A stretch of DNA of 64,000 bases from Candidatus Omnitrophota bacterium (GCA_013177805.1 JABLXU010000013.1:62001-126000); one strand, 5' to 3'. Shown: positions 17,586 to 27,276, counted from the first letter of the stretch. Notes: generated by a model from the letters alone, not told the origin. Numbers and translations are program-made.

Positions 17586-18161
17586 ATGAATGTCCCAATC
17601 CGTGGGTTCACCTTGATCGAGTTGCTCATTGTGGTGGCCATCATCGCCATCCTGGCGGCCATCGCGGTGCCCAATTTCCTCAACGCCCAAATCCGCGCCA
17701 AGGTGGCCCGGGCGCTGGCCGATCTGCGCGCCATCCGCACCGCCGCGGCCCTCTATGCCGCCGATCACAACGCCCCGCCGCTCAGCACCCATCCCGCCCT
17801 GGGAGACGACACCCGGGGCTATCTGCGCTTCAACACCACCACACCGGTCGCCTATCTAGCCACGGGATTGCTGCCGGATCCGTTCGTGAATCCCCGCGAT
17901 CCGGATACCATCGCCCGCAGCGAGCAGTTTTATACCTATCATAACCTGGTTTACAACATCCCCCGGGGCGATTTCCCTCCCCTGTTTCTGGATTTTTACG
18001 GAACCTGGCGCGCCTGCTCGTACGGCCCCGACCGCACCTATTACAACGGATCGTATGGTTCGCTGGTGTATGACGCCACCAACGGCCTGGCCAGCGCGGG
18101 CAACATCTGGGTGTCGGAGAAGTCGATGACGGTGACGGGAGAGCCGGAGGGGGCGTTCTGA
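17586..18161 (+). CDS. Type II secretion-like pseudopilin
   Basis: A 191-residue prepilin with the class III leader MNVPIRG-FTLIELLIVVAI, cleaved after Gly7 and methylated on Phe; Glu5 of the mature protein is conserved. After the N-terminal helix (ending NAQIRAK) comes a short soluble domain with DHNAPP and the C-terminal segment YDATNGLASAGNIWV. Similar stand-alone pilins with NAQIRAK and xDxxNGLxSxG are abundant in Hydrogenedentota-like genomes; their partners are unknown. No other secretion gene is adjacent. The ribosome site (AGGACGA) is weak. Confidence 0.88.
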   Translation: MNVPIRGFTLIELLIVVAIIAILAAIAVPNFLNAQIRAKVARALADLRAIRTAAALYAADHNAPPLSTHPALGDDTRGYLRFNTTTPVAYLATGLLPDPFVNPRDPDTIARSEQFYTYHNLVYNIPRGDFPPLFLDFYGTWRACSYGPDRTYYNGSYGSLVYDATNGLASAGNIWVSEKSMTVTGEPEGAF

Positions 18162-18207
18162 TCACGAACCAATATGAAATCCCCGGAGGGAGGACAGCCT
18201 ACGGCTT

Positions 18208-18404
18208 CGATGTCATCCCCGCGAAAGCGGGGATCCAGTGGGATTCACTGTGGAGGCGCGGGGGAAAAGCAGGGTGAGAGCGTGATCATGGACGTGAAAG
18301 CATGGTGAAGGAATTTTTGAAGGGGCGGACCTGGGTGCCCGCCCGAATCATCGAGTGGATGGAATGCCTTTTTCGCCAGCAGGCACGCACTTGTCGGATG
18401 AGCC
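18208..18404. repeat. Cluster of three intergenic repeat types
   Basis: Contains a REP-like palindrome CCCCGCGAAAGCGGGG followed by ATCCAG (near 18217-18238; a degraded relative lies near 54.75 kb), a GGGGCGGACCTGGGTGCCCGCCC hairpin split across 18319-18342, and at 18384-18404 the reverse complement of the GGCTCATCCGGCA unit. The region lies between the pseudopilin and the end of the convergent permease gene and has no convincing gene. Confidence 0.6.
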
Positions 18405-18411
18405 AAACGTA

Positions 18412-19257
18412 TCATGTTCCCTCTCCCGCTTGCCTTCCGCTCCAACGCACGTCGAGGACATCCCGCAGGCCTTCGCCCAGCAGGTTGAAACCCAGCACCG
18501 TCAGCGCCAATGCCGCGCCGGGAAAAAACGAAACCCATGGAGCCACCCGCAGGGCCGGTGAACCGTAGTTGATCATGCTTCCCCAACTCGGCGTGGGCGG
18601 CTGCGCTCCCAGGCCAAGAAACGAAAGCCCTGCTTCGGCCATGATCGCCTGCGCCAGGCCCATGGTCCACCAGATCAACGCGGGCACATAACTCGTAGGA
18701 ATGATATGCCGGACCAGAATGCGGAAATCGCTCGCGCCAAACGCCCGTGCGGCCGCGACGTAATCGCGTTCCTTGACCACCATCACCTGCGAGCGCATCA
18801 GGCGGGCGAGGCCGGCCCACATCACCGCGCTCAGGGCAATGAGCACGCCCAACAAATCATGCTCGGTCTCTGAAAAAATCACGGCGATGGAGATCACCAG
18901 CAGCAAAAACGGAAAAGCCAGGGTCATGTCCACGAACCGCTGCAGAATCAGATCGGTCTTGCCACCGTAATAACCGGATACGCACCCTACCACCAGGCCG
19001 ATCAGCAATCCCAGGGTCCGGGCCGAAACACCGATACCCAACGAGATGCGCGTGCCATGCACTACCCGGCTGAACACATCGCGGCCCATCTCGTCGGTCC
19101 CGAACCAGTGGCTCCAGGAGGGCGGCTGGTAGCGTTCCTCCAGGCGGATGGCGTCCGGCGCGAAAGGGCTGATCCACGGCGCCAACAGCGCGGCTAGGAC
19201 CAGGAGGGTCACGATCACTCCGCCGGCGCGGATGTAGGGATGCCGCCAGGGTTTCAT
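18412..19257 (-). CDS. Peptide-type ABC transporter permease (DppC/OppC family)
   Basis: A 281-residue inner-membrane permease with the N-terminal OppC_N helix (VTLLVLAALLAPWISPF), the HWFGTDEMGRDVFSR segment characteristic of DppC, and the EAA-loop region AARAFGASDFRILVRHIIP that contacts the ATPase. Five to six transmembrane helices are visible. It overlaps the upstream DppB-like gene by four bases, so the two subunits are translationally coupled. It is the last gene of the cluster; no DppD/DppF ATPase follows. Confidence 0.93.
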   Translation of the reverse strand: MKPWRHPYIRAGGVIVTLLVLAALLAPWISPFAPDAIRLEERYQPPSWSHWFGTDEMGRDVFSRVVHGTRISLGIGVSARTLGLLIGLVVGCVSGYYGGKTDLILQRFVDMTLAFPFLLLVISIAVIFSETEHDLLGVLIALSAVMWAGLARLMRSQVMVVKERDYVAAARAFGASDFRILVRHIIPTSYVPALIWWTMGLAQAIMAEAGLSFLGLGAQPPTPSWGSMINYGSPALRVAPWVSFFPGAALALTVLGFNLLGEGLRDVLDVRWSGRQAGEGT

Positions 19258-20183
19258 GTTTCATACCGGATGCGCGGATCGAGAACCGCGTAGAGCCAAT
19301 CGACGATCAGGTTAACGGCGATGAAGATCACGCAGAAGAACAACACCGTGCCGTTGATGACGGGATAGTCGCGCTGCTCGATGGCAATCACCAGATGCCG
19401 CCCGAGTCCCGGCCACGAGAAGACCTTTTCGGTCAGCACCGAACCCGAAAGGTAACTGGCGAAATCCAGCCCGATGATAGTAACTACCGGAATGATGGCG
19501 TTGGCAAAGGCATGCTTGCCGATGACACACAACCCGCCGGCGCCCTTGGCGCGCGCGGTGCGGAGATAATCCTCGTTCAACACTTCAAGCATGCTGGCAC
19601 GGGTCATGCGGGCGAGAAACGCAATGGACTGCGTCCCAAGCGCCACGGCTGGCAGGACGAGGTAGATCCAACTCCCGTCTCCATACCCGGACGGTGGAAA
19701 CCATTGCAGTTGAATGCTGAAGAAATACATCAGCAACAATCCGAGCCAGAACACCGGCGTGGAAATTCCAAGCAACGAAAAAACCATGGCCACCCGGTCG
19801 ATCCAAGTGTTGGGCATCAGGGCCGAAAGCAATCCCGCGGCAATACCCAACACCACGGCCACCGCCATGGCTCCCGCAGCCAGCCGCAGCGTGTAAGGAA
19901 AGCGTTCGAGAATCACCTCGGCCACAGGGCGGTGGCTGTCGTAGGATATCCCCAGGTCGCCGCGCAGCACGTTTTTAAGATAAATCCCGTACTGCACAAG
20001 CAGGGGCTGGTCGAAACCGTATTGTTGGCGGATGCGCTCGAGTTGAGCCTGACTGGCACGCTGTCCAGCCATGGCCAGGGCAGGATCGCCGGGCGCAAGC
20101 CGCCCCAGGAAAAAAGTGATGGTCACCACACCCAGCAGCACGGGCACCATCCAAAGCATTCGGCGCAGCAGGTAAACCCCCAT
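19254..20183 (-). CDS. Peptide-type ABC transporter permease (DppB/OppB family)
   Basis: A 309-residue permease starting MGVYLLRRMLWMVPVLLGVV, with the DppB N-terminal helix, the periplasmic GDPALAMAGQRAS segment, YGFDQPLLVQYGIYL, and the EAA loop YLRTARAKGAGGLCVIGKHA. Six membrane segments are evident. The start at 20183 is chosen because the frame's longer extension would run through the upstream gene; GAGGAG abuts this ATG and a second GGGGAG lies further up. Four bases separate it from the stop of the binding-protein gene. Confidence 0.93.
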   Translation of the reverse strand: MGVYLLRRMLWMVPVLLGVVTITFFLGRLAPGDPALAMAGQRASQAQLERIRQQYGFDQPLLVQYGIYLKNVLRGDLGISYDSHRPVAEVILERFPYTLRLAAGAMAVAVVLGIAAGLLSALMPNTWIDRVAMVFSLLGISTPVFWLGLLLMYFFSIQLQWFPPSGYGDGSWIYLVLPAVALGTQSIAFLARMTRASMLEVLNEDYLRTARAKGAGGLCVIGKHAFANAIIPVVTIIGLDFASYLSGSVLTEKVFSWPGLGRHLVIAIEQRDYPVINGTVLFFCVIFIAVNLIVDWLYAVLDPRIRYET

Positions 20184-20187
20184 CTCC

Positions 20188-21780
20188 TCACGCTCCCCCG
20201 GGATCCACTGGAGAATCCGGCATGGCAATATACTCCTCCAGATAGCGTGTACCATTAAAGACCATCGGTTCGGAAAATCTATGCAACCAAGGTTGCGTGA
20301 CGTAATAAGTGGCCTGGTGCCAGAGGAAGAGTGCGGGCGCCGCTTCGGACACGGCCTGGTTAGCTTGCCGCAGCCAGTCTTCCCGCCGGGCGGGATCCAG
20401 CTCCCGCTGGGATTGTTCAATCAATTCATCGATCCTCGCGTCCCGAAACCGCGACAGGTTGCCCGCCCCGATCTGCGATGAATGAAAGAGTGGATACAGA
20501 AAATTGTCCCCGTCCGGGTAATCGGCAAACCAACCCCGGAACGCGGCGTCGAAATCGCCCTGCTGGAGCGCCTGGCGGTAGGATACCCATTCCAGCCGCC
20601 GCAGCCGCACGGGAACACCTCTTTCTTTCCACAACGCTTGGATGACCTCGCCGGTGGTGCGCACGAAATTCTCCCGGGACGGCATGATCAAATCCAGGCC
20701 GCGTTGCCGCAAGCCGGATCGCGCCAGAACGGCTTCAATTTCCTCATTCGTTACACGCCTCGCCGTGGATGGATCGATCGAACCAGGCAATCCGGGGGGA
20801 ATCGGTCCGGCGCTGACCGAACCGGCCCCCTCACGCACACATTTCAGCACCAAGGGCGTATCGATGGCCCGGGCCAGCGCCCGGCGCGTTTCCGGTTGAT
20901 CCAGGGGACTCTTCGAGCAGTTGAACAGAATCATATCGGTATTGAGCAGGGATTGGCGCCGCGTGAAGGATTTCCACCGCGGATGGGTGCTCCACCGGGG
21001 GATCTCTTCGATGGGCAGGGGAATGATGGCGGCGATATGGCCCGTCTCGAATTCGGCGATGGCCGTGAAAGGATTGCCAATCACCCGGTACCGCAAGCGC
21101 CTCAGCTTCGGCTTGGTTCCCCAATATGCCTCGTCGCGGATGAATTCCACGTCCTGGTCATGTTTCCACTCCCGTAAGATCCAAGGGCCGCTGCCCAGGG
21201 GTTGTTCGCCGAAGGGAATCCCCTCACGCTCGCGCTGCTCCACGATTTCGCGCGGCACCACCGAGGCGGCAGGCATGGCCAGCATGGCTAAAAAGGGGGC
21301 GAACGGTTCAGCCAACCGCAAGGTCAATGTGTGGTCGTCATGAATATCGATGGCCTGAATCTTTTCGATTACCCAGGTAGTAGATGACTGAGTTTCAGGA
21401 TCGAGAATCCGTTCAAATGAATACTGAATGTCACCCGCGGTGACCGGACGGCCATTCGTGAAGCGCGCTTCGGGACGCAAATGAAAGGTATATCGCAGGC
21501 CATCCCCGGAAATCCTCCATTCCCGGGCAAGATCGGGCAGAATCTCCCCATGCCGTCCGAAACGCACCAGGTTGGAAAAGATCAGCCCCACCAGCCGGCC
21601 GTCCAGGAATCCCCACGAGCGGGCGGGATCGAGCGTAGGGGGATCACTGACGTCGTACAGCACCAATGTGTCCATGTCGCGGGGCGGGACGAAAAACGAC
21701 CCGCGCCGCCCGCACGAAGCCATCAACCACCCCGCTCCGCAGGCATGAAGGAAAGAACGGCGGTTGAATTCACAGGACAT
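20188..21780 (-). CDS. Peptide/oligosaccharide ABC transporter substrate-binding lipoprotein (SBP family 5)
   Basis: A 530-residue solute-binding protein of the SBP_bac_5 family. Family signatures include DPPTLDPARS, the LAREWRISGDGLRYTFHLRPEA region, and FEQ-like SFERILDP. The N terminus combines a twin-arginine-like NRRSFLHACG with the lipobox LMASC, suggesting TAT export followed by lipidation. AAAGG six bases ahead supports ATG 21780 over the longer frame. It heads the operon SBP-permease-permease on the minus strand and diverges from the TetR gene. Substrate is uncertain: this family binds peptides, nickel, heme and oligosaccharides. Confidence 0.92.
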   Translation of the reverse strand: MSCEFNRRSFLHACGAGWLMASCGRRGSFFVPPRDMDTLVLYDVSDPPTLDPARSWGFLDGRLVGLIFSNLVRFGRHGEILPDLAREWRISGDGLRYTFHLRPEARFTNGRPVTAGDIQYSFERILDPETQSSTTWVIEKIQAIDIHDDHTLTLRLAEPFAPFLAMLAMPAASVVPREIVEQREREGIPFGEQPLGSGPWILREWKHDQDVEFIRDEAYWGTKPKLRRLRYRVIGNPFTAIAEFETGHIAAIIPLPIEEIPRWSTHPRWKSFTRRQSLLNTDMILFNCSKSPLDQPETRRALARAIDTPLVLKCVREGAGSVSAGPIPPGLPGSIDPSTARRVTNEEIEAVLARSGLRQRGLDLIMPSRENFVRTTGEVIQALWKERGVPVRLRRLEWVSYRQALQQGDFDAAFRGWFADYPDGDNFLYPLFHSSQIGAGNLSRFRDARIDELIEQSQRELDPARREDWLRQANQAVSEAAPALFLWHQATYYVTQPWLHRFSEPMVFNGTRYLEEYIAMPDSPVDPGGA

Positions 21781-21933
21781 CGGAAACCTTTGTTGAAAAA
21801 TGATGCACCAGTATGCAACCGATTTGCGGAATACCCAAGACACCGCGGGATGATCTCAACTCATATCGCAGGTGAGATATAGGATGGATGAAAACGCTAA
21901 ACTATCTCTTCTCCCTCACCCTCCAGTTTCCGC

Positions 21934-21994
21934 TTGACACAAGGCCCACGAGGGACTACTCTTCAATTTAGTGACGGACGAGTCCGTCCACTAA
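21934..21994 (+). promoter_or_regulatory. Promoter and palindromic operator of the TetR/RND operon
   Basis: TTGACA at 21934-21939, a 17-base spacer and TACTCT at 21957-21962 form a promoter. Directly downstream (21968-21994) lies a palindrome with core ACGGAC-GA-GTCCGT and outer arms TTAGTG/CACTAA, offset by one extra base. Position over the expected transcription start and the form of the palindrome fit an autoregulatory TetR-family operator for the gene at 22046. Confidence 0.65.
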
Positions 21995-22045
21995 TTTCCC
22001 AATGCATTTAATTATCCAAACGCAGGCAAAGTCCAGGGATACGCG

Positions 22046-22720
22046 ATGGTTACCGTTTCCGCCCGCAAAACCGGCCGTCCCAAAAACGAACTCCTGACCG
22101 CCCGCCGGCGGGAGGAAATCCTCCACGCCGCCGCCCATATCTTCGCAGAACGGGGCTATCCCAATACCGATTTGCAGGCCGTGGCCGATACTCTCCAGAT
22201 CGGCAAGGGAACCATTTACCGCTATTTTCCCAGTAAACGCGATCTCTTTCTCGCGGCTGTCGATCAGGGCATGCACCAGCTGCAGGAACTGATTGATACC
22301 ACGCTGAGCGGCATCGAAGATCCCTTCGAAAAGATCGTGGTGGGGCTCCGCACGTACCTCGCCTATTTCAACGAACACCCGGAAACCGCCGAACTGCTCA
22401 TCCAGGAACGGGCCGCTTTCCGGGACCGCAAAAAACCAACGTATTTCGAATATTGCGACGCGGTGGCCAACACGTGGCAAGTCATCTTCGAAAACTTGAT
22501 TCGGGAAGGCCGGGTGCGCGATATCCCCGTGGACCGCATCCTCGATGTCTTAGGCAATTTAATGTACGGAACCATGTTCACGAACTTTTTCACGGGGCCA
22601 AACAAATCCTTTGAAGAACAGGCCCGGGATATTGTGGATATTACCTTTTTCGGGATATTGAGCCGGAAGGAACAACGCCGGCAACAACGTGTCGTGAACC
22701 GGCCGGAGACCCGGGAATAA
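22046..22720 (+). CDS. TetR/AcrR-family transcriptional repressor
   Basis: A 224-residue regulator. The N-terminal DNA-binding domain (about residues 18-65) shows the standard pattern: REEILHAAAHIFAERGYPNT, then VADTLQIGKGTIYRYFPSKRDLF. The C-terminal helical domain is a ligand and dimer module without recognisable specificity. It is followed 30 bases later by the efflux adaptor, the usual arrangement for local repressors of RND pumps. A palindromic operator overlapping its own promoter suggests autoregulation and control of the downstream pump genes. Confidence 0.93.
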   Translation: MVTVSARKTGRPKNELLTARRREEILHAAAHIFAERGYPNTDLQAVADTLQIGKGTIYRYFPSKRDLFLAAVDQGMHQLQELIDTTLSGIEDPFEKIVVGLRTYLAYFNEHPETAELLIQERAAFRDRKKPTYFEYCDAVANTWQVIFENLIREGRVRDIPVDRILDVLGNLMYGTMFTNFFTGPNKSFEEQARDIVDITFFGILSRKEQRRQQRVVNRPETRE

Positions 22721-22750
22721 CTCTTGGGCCACACCGGCAAGGAAGCCACT

Positions 22751-23917
22751 ATGACTCGCCCATCTCCTCCTCATCTTGGTCTGCCCGGATTCGCCCCGTA
22801 TCGAATCGCGGCGCATCTTGAATGTTTCTTGGTGGTATGTCTCTTGGGATTGGCGGTCCAGGGATGCCACAAAATGGAAAACCAACCGCTTTCCACGATG
22901 GCCTTTGCCAGTCCGGATCCCACGCCTTCGCTAACACCCGCTTCCGCCCCTCTTCCGGAAGGTGAAAAAGCGCCCGTGGTCCGTGGAACGTTGCGGCTGG
23001 AAATCCCCGCCGTGGGAACCCTCCGGGCCAGGCAAATCACCAACATCGGGCCCCAGGTCACCGGCCGCGTGGAAGCCGTTTTGGTGGATGTGGGCGACCG
23101 GGTCCGCGCTGGACAGGAATTGGTCCGCATCGATCCCACGTTCTTCAACATCGAGTTGGATCAACGCAAAGCCGAGGTCGAAAATGCCAAGGTGGCCCTG
23201 GCCAACGCCGAGCTCAATTACAACCGGATGAAAGCCTTATGGGAGGTTCCCCAGGAGCAAAGCCCCTCGATCCCACAGAAATTATACGACGACGCCAAGG
23301 CGCAATATAATGCCGCCCTGGCGCAACTCAAAGTCGCGGAAGCCGCCTTGCGCTATTGCGAAAAACGGGTCCGCGAAACCGTGATCCGTGCCCCGTACGA
23401 CGGGATCATCACCAAACGGTATGTCCACCCGGGAGAAATGGTCACCTCCATGCCGGTTTCCCGGCTGTTGGAAATCCAGGAAATTCAGACGCTGGAATTG
23501 GAATTTTCTCTCCCCCAAACCATGCTGAGCCAGGTTCACGAAGGTACCCCCGTTGAGTTTTCCGTGGAAGGCATCCCCGATGCCAGCGGTTCCGCGGCCA
23601 TTGCGATCGTGTATCCGGATATCGACGAAGTCACCCGCTCGTTCCGGTGCCGGGTGTACCTCGATAATCCCGAGGGGAAATACCGGCCGGGACTGTTGGC
23701 TCAAGTCCGTGTCTGTATCCAGGAAATTCACGGCGCCCTGATCGTTCCCCGCGCGGCCTTGAATCAAAAAGGAGAAGAATGGCGCGTGACGGTCTTGAAG
23801 GACAACGTGCCCGAAATCCGGGCGGTCCAAGTGGGCCTGGTAACGGAGAATCAAGTGGAAATTCTTCAAGGGCTGGCCGAACACGAGGTGGTCTTGGTCC
23901 CTAAAACGGCTTCCTGA
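22751..23917 (+). CDS. RND efflux periplasmic adaptor (membrane fusion) lipoprotein
   Basis: A 388-residue adaptor of the HlyD/AcrA type linking an RND pump to an outer-membrane channel. Domains in order: long N region and hydrophobic helix ending in lipobox AVQGC, lipoyl half-motif (ITNIGPQVTGRVEAVLVDVGDRVRAGQEL), helical hairpin (about residues 130-205), second lipoyl half (RETVIRAPYDGIITKRYVHPGE), beta-barrel and membrane-proximal domain. ATG 22751 with AAGGAA upstream is preferred over TTG 22724. The repressor precedes it and the pump follows after 236 bases. Confidence 0.93.
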   Translation: MTRPSPPHLGLPGFAPYRIAAHLECFLVVCLLGLAVQGCHKMENQPLSTMAFASPDPTPSLTPASAPLPEGEKAPVVRGTLRLEIPAVGTLRARQITNIGPQVTGRVEAVLVDVGDRVRAGQELVRIDPTFFNIELDQRKAEVENAKVALANAELNYNRMKALWEVPQEQSPSIPQKLYDDAKAQYNAALAQLKVAEAALRYCEKRVRETVIRAPYDGIITKRYVHPGEMVTSMPVSRLLEIQEIQTLELEFSLPQTMLSQVHEGTPVEFSVEGIPDASGSAAIAIVYPDIDEVTRSFRCRVYLDNPEGKYRPGLLAQVRVCIQEIHGALIVPRAALNQKGEEWRVTVLKDNVPEIRAVQVGLVTENQVEILQGLAEHEVVLVPKTAS

Positions 23918-24153
23918 TGAAACCCGAAGGAAGGAACGAAAAGGGGGAGGGCGAACCACCGGATCCGTGGTTATGGGCCCAGCGAATAGGGTTCTTGCGC
24001 TGTGCGGCGCTCCAAGAAACTGAATTTCTTCTCTCGCGGCGCTAGGGTCCAGGTATGGGTAGCCTAGACTATGGGCAAGGGATTCTTTTTCTGCGGTCGA
24101 ATCATTCGTCGCATTCAATTGAACGGGTTTCGGAGTGAGGCAGGTACTCATCC
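23918..24153. other. 236-base gap inside the efflux operon
   Basis: Unusually long for a gap between adaptor and pump genes. Near 23947 it holds GGGGAGGGCGAACC followed by an imperfect mirror GGATCCGTGG, similar to a repeat at 54.85 kb. No terminator or promoter could be assigned. Confidence 0.35.
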
Positions 24154-27100
24154 ATGACGATTTCCGACATCGCCATCCGGCGTCCCGTCTTCACCACCAT
24201 GGTGCTGATGGCCATCATCGTCTTCGGTACCGTATCGTTTCAATCCATCGGCATCGATTTGTACCCCCGCGTGGAATTCCCCGTGATCGTCGTGATTTCC
24301 GTCCTGCCGGGCGCCGATCCGGAAACGATCGAAACCACGGTCAGCGACCCGATCGAGGAAGCGGTCTCCACCATCAGTTCCATCAAACACCTGCGCTCGG
24401 TCAGTTCGGACAGTGTCTCCCAAGTCATCATCGAGTTTGAGCTGGAAAAGAACGTGGATGTGGCGTACCAGGAAGTCCAGGCCCGGTTGGGGAGCATCCG
24501 TTCCCTTCTCCCCGACGATCTGGAAGATCCCACCATCTTGAAAATGGACATCGATGACGTTCCCATCTTGTCCATCATGGTCTCGGGCGATCTGCCCATC
24601 CGGGAATTGACCCATCTGGCCGACAAGGGCATCAAAGAACGGCTGCAGCGCATCCGCAATGTGGGGCAGGTCAGACTGGTGGGGGGGCAGGAACGGAAGA
24701 TGTGGCTCTGGCTCGATCCGGCCAAGTTGGAAGGGTTTGGCCTGACCGTGCAGGACGTGGAACAAGCCCTGCGCACCGAACATATTGAGTATCCCGGCGG
24801 CCGGGTGGAAACCGGATCCAAGGAATACCTCGTCAAAACCAAGGCGGAATTTGCCTCGGCAGAGGAATTCGCGAACATGGTCGTCACCTACCGGAACAAT
24901 GCGCCGGTGCGGGTGAAAGACCTCGGGTGGGTGGAAGACGGGATGGAAGAACAACGCTCCCTGGCCCGCCTGAATGAACAACGGGCGGTGGCCCTGGAGG
25001 TCCGCCGCCAATCCGGAACCAACACGGTGGAAGTGGCGGACGCGGTCAAAAGAGAAGTGGAAGCGTTGCGGAAAGAGTTGGCCTCCCGGGGCATCCGGCT
25101 GGAAATCGCCCAGGATTTATCTCACTACATCAAGGAATCCGTAAGGGAGGTGCACTTCCACTTGATCTTCGGCGGCGGACTGGCGATCTTGATCGTCTTT
25201 TTCTTTTTGCGCAATCCTCGCAGCACTTTCATTTCCTCCCTGGTGCTGCCCACATCGGTGATCGGCACGTTCACGCTCATGTTCGCCTTGGGATTCACGC
25301 AGAATACCATGACCCTCCTGGCGTTGTCGCTCTCCATCGGCCTGCTGATCGATGACGCCATCGTCGTCCAGGAAAACATCATGCGGCATATCGAGGCTGG
25401 CTTGCCCCGGCGGGAAGCCGCCGGCCGGGCAACCCACGAAATCGCCTTGGCTGTCTTCGCCACCACCCTCTCCGTCGTGGCCGTGTTCGTGCCCGTGGCG
25501 TTCATGAAGGGCATCGTAGGCCAATTTTTCTATCAATTCGGCCTCTGCGTAGCCTTTGCCGTGCTCCTCTCCATGTTTGTTTCCTTCACCCTGGACCCCA
25601 TGCTCTCCTCCCGCATTCTGCGCCCGCCCAAACGCGGCCTGTTGTACCGCGTTTCGGAAGTATTTTTCAATGCTATCGACACCGCGTACGAATGGCTGTT
25701 GCGGATCGCCCTGCGCCACCGATGGGCGGTGATCCTTATCGCGGTGGCTTCCCTCTACTCGGCCGTATATCTGGCTCAGTATTTAAAAACGGAATTCCTT
25801 CCCAAGGAGGACCGCAGCGAATTCAACATCCGCGTAAAAGCCCCGCTCGGCTCGTCCCTGAGTTATACGGATTCGATCATGCGGACCATCCGGCAACGCA
25901 TCCAAACCCAACCCTGGGTGGCTTATACGTTCACCACCATCGGGGCCGGATCGCTGGAACGGGTCAACGAGGGCCTCATGTATGTCCGGATGACGGAAAA
26001 AGCCAGCCGCGCCATCTCGCAAAGCGACGCCATGGCCTGGGTGCGCGCGCAATTGGCGGATATGGCCGACGTGAAATCCAGTGTCGAAATGCTGGATATC
26101 ATCGGCGGCGGCAACCAACGGGTCACCGACGTGGAGTTGGAACTCCGGGGAACGGACCTCGGCCGGCTGGAAGCGGCCGCTGACGAGGTGATGGATTTCC
26201 TGCGTTCCGCCGGCGGCTATGTGGATATCGATACCAGCTACGAAAAAGACAGGCCCCAACTGAATGTTTACGTCAAACGCGACCGCGCGGCGGACCTGGG
26301 GGTCAGCCCGCTGGCCGTCGCCGCGACCATCAAGGCGCTGATCGGGGGAAACGAGATCGGCAAGTTCCGCGCCGCCGGCGACCGGTACGACATCAGCGTC
26401 CGGCTGCAGGAACCTTTCCGCAACCGGCCCGAAGCGATCAACCGGCTCAAGGTCCGCAACAATCGGGGCGGACTGGTCAGCCTGGATAACGTGGTCCGCG
26501 TAGTCGAAGAAACCGGCCCCGTCCAGATCGACCGGCACGACCGCGTCCGGCAAGTGACCGTCCGCGCGAACCTTGAAGATGATCAGAAGGTGCTGGGCGA
26601 CGCGGTGGCCGAACTGTCCGAATTCTTGCAACGCATGAACTTCCCGCCCGGTTACAGTTACATGTTCTCGGGTTATGCCGATGTTATGGCGGAATCGTTT
26701 TCCTACTTGTTGTTCGCGCTGATGATGACCATCATCATGGTGTACATGGTCCTGGCCGCGCAGTTTGAAAGCTTCGTCCACCCGTTCACCATCATGCTGA
26801 CCTTGCCCCTCTCGGTGGTCGGCGCGCTGGGGGCGGTCATCGTCACCGGAAAGACCATCAACATCATGACCTTGATCGGCATGATCATGCTCATGGGGCT
26901 GGTCACCAAAAACGCCATCTTGTTGGTCGACTTCACCAACACCTTACGCACCCGCGACGGAATGGAACGCAATGCCGCCATTCTCAAGGCCGGCCCCATC
27001 CGCCTCCGCCCCATCCTGATGACCACCTTCGCCATCATTTTCGGCATGCTCCCCGGCGCGCTGGGCACCGGCGAAGGCTCCGAATCCCGTTCTCCCATGT

Positions 27101-27276
27101 CCATCAGCGTGATCGGGGGACTCACGACCTCCACCCTGCTCTCGCTGGTGGTCGTGCCGGTGGTGTACACCTTGTTTGACGATCTGATGCATCCCCGCGC
27201 CTGGCGGATTTGGAACGGGATCCATGGGCGCAAGCTCCAGCGCGGCTTGGCTGCGGAATCCGCCAAAGGAAAATAA
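24154..27276 (+). CDS. RND-family efflux pump inner-membrane subunit (AcrB/MexB-like, HAE1 group)
   Basis: A 1040-residue proton-driven transporter. It begins ISDIAIRRPVFTTMVLMAII as usual for the family, has two large periplasmic loops (about 35-330 and 555-860) and twelve membrane helices. Proton-relay residues are present: the Asp pair in SIGLLIDDAIVVQENI (helix 4) and Lys in GLVTKNAILLVDF (helix 10). The subunit resembles stand-alone multidrug pumps rather than heavy-metal CzcA. No outer-membrane channel gene is nearby, so a shared TolC-like protein would be needed. Control by the TetR gene upstream is likely. Confidence 0.95.
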   Translation: MTISDIAIRRPVFTTMVLMAIIVFGTVSFQSIGIDLYPRVEFPVIVVISVLPGADPETIETTVSDPIEEAVSTISSIKHLRSVSSDSVSQVIIEFELEKNVDVAYQEVQARLGSIRSLLPDDLEDPTILKMDIDDVPILSIMVSGDLPIRELTHLADKGIKERLQRIRNVGQVRLVGGQERKMWLWLDPAKLEGFGLTVQDVEQALRTEHIEYPGGRVETGSKEYLVKTKAEFASAEEFANMVVTYRNNAPVRVKDLGWVEDGMEEQRSLARLNEQRAVALEVRRQSGTNTVEVADAVKREVEALRKELASRGIRLEIAQDLSHYIKESVREVHFHLIFGGGLAILIVFFFLRNPRSTFISSLVLPTSVIGTFTLMFALGFTQNTMTLLALSLSIGLLIDDAIVVQENIMRHIEAGLPRREAAGRATHEIALAVFATTLSVVAVFVPVAFMKGIVGQFFYQFGLCVAFAVLLSMFVSFTLDPMLSSRILRPPKRGLLYRVSEVFFNAIDTAYEWLLRIALRHRWAVILIAVASLYSAVYLAQYLKTEFLPKEDRSEFNIRVKAPLGSSLSYTDSIMRTIRQRIQTQPWVAYTFTTIGAGSLERVNEGLMYVRMTEKASRAISQSDAMAWVRAQLADMADVKSSVEMLDIIGGGNQRVTDVELELRGTDLGRLEAAADEVMDFLRSAGGYVDIDTSYEKDRPQLNVYVKRDRAADLGVSPLAVAATIKALIGGNEIGKFRAAGDRYDISVRLQEPFRNRPEAINRLKVRNNRGGLVSLDNVVRVVEETGPVQIDRHDRVRQVTVRANLEDDQKVLGDAVAELSEFLQRMNFPPGYSYMFSGYADVMAESFSYLLFALMMTIIMVYMVLAAQFESFVHPFTIMLTLPLSVVGALGAVIVTGKTINIMTLIGMIMLMGLVTKNAILLVDFTNTLRTRDGMERNAAILKAGPIRLRPILMTTFAIIFGMLPGALGTGEGSESRSPMSISVIGGLTTSTLLSLVVVPVVYTLFDDLMHPRAWRIWNGIHGRKLQRGLAAESAKGK

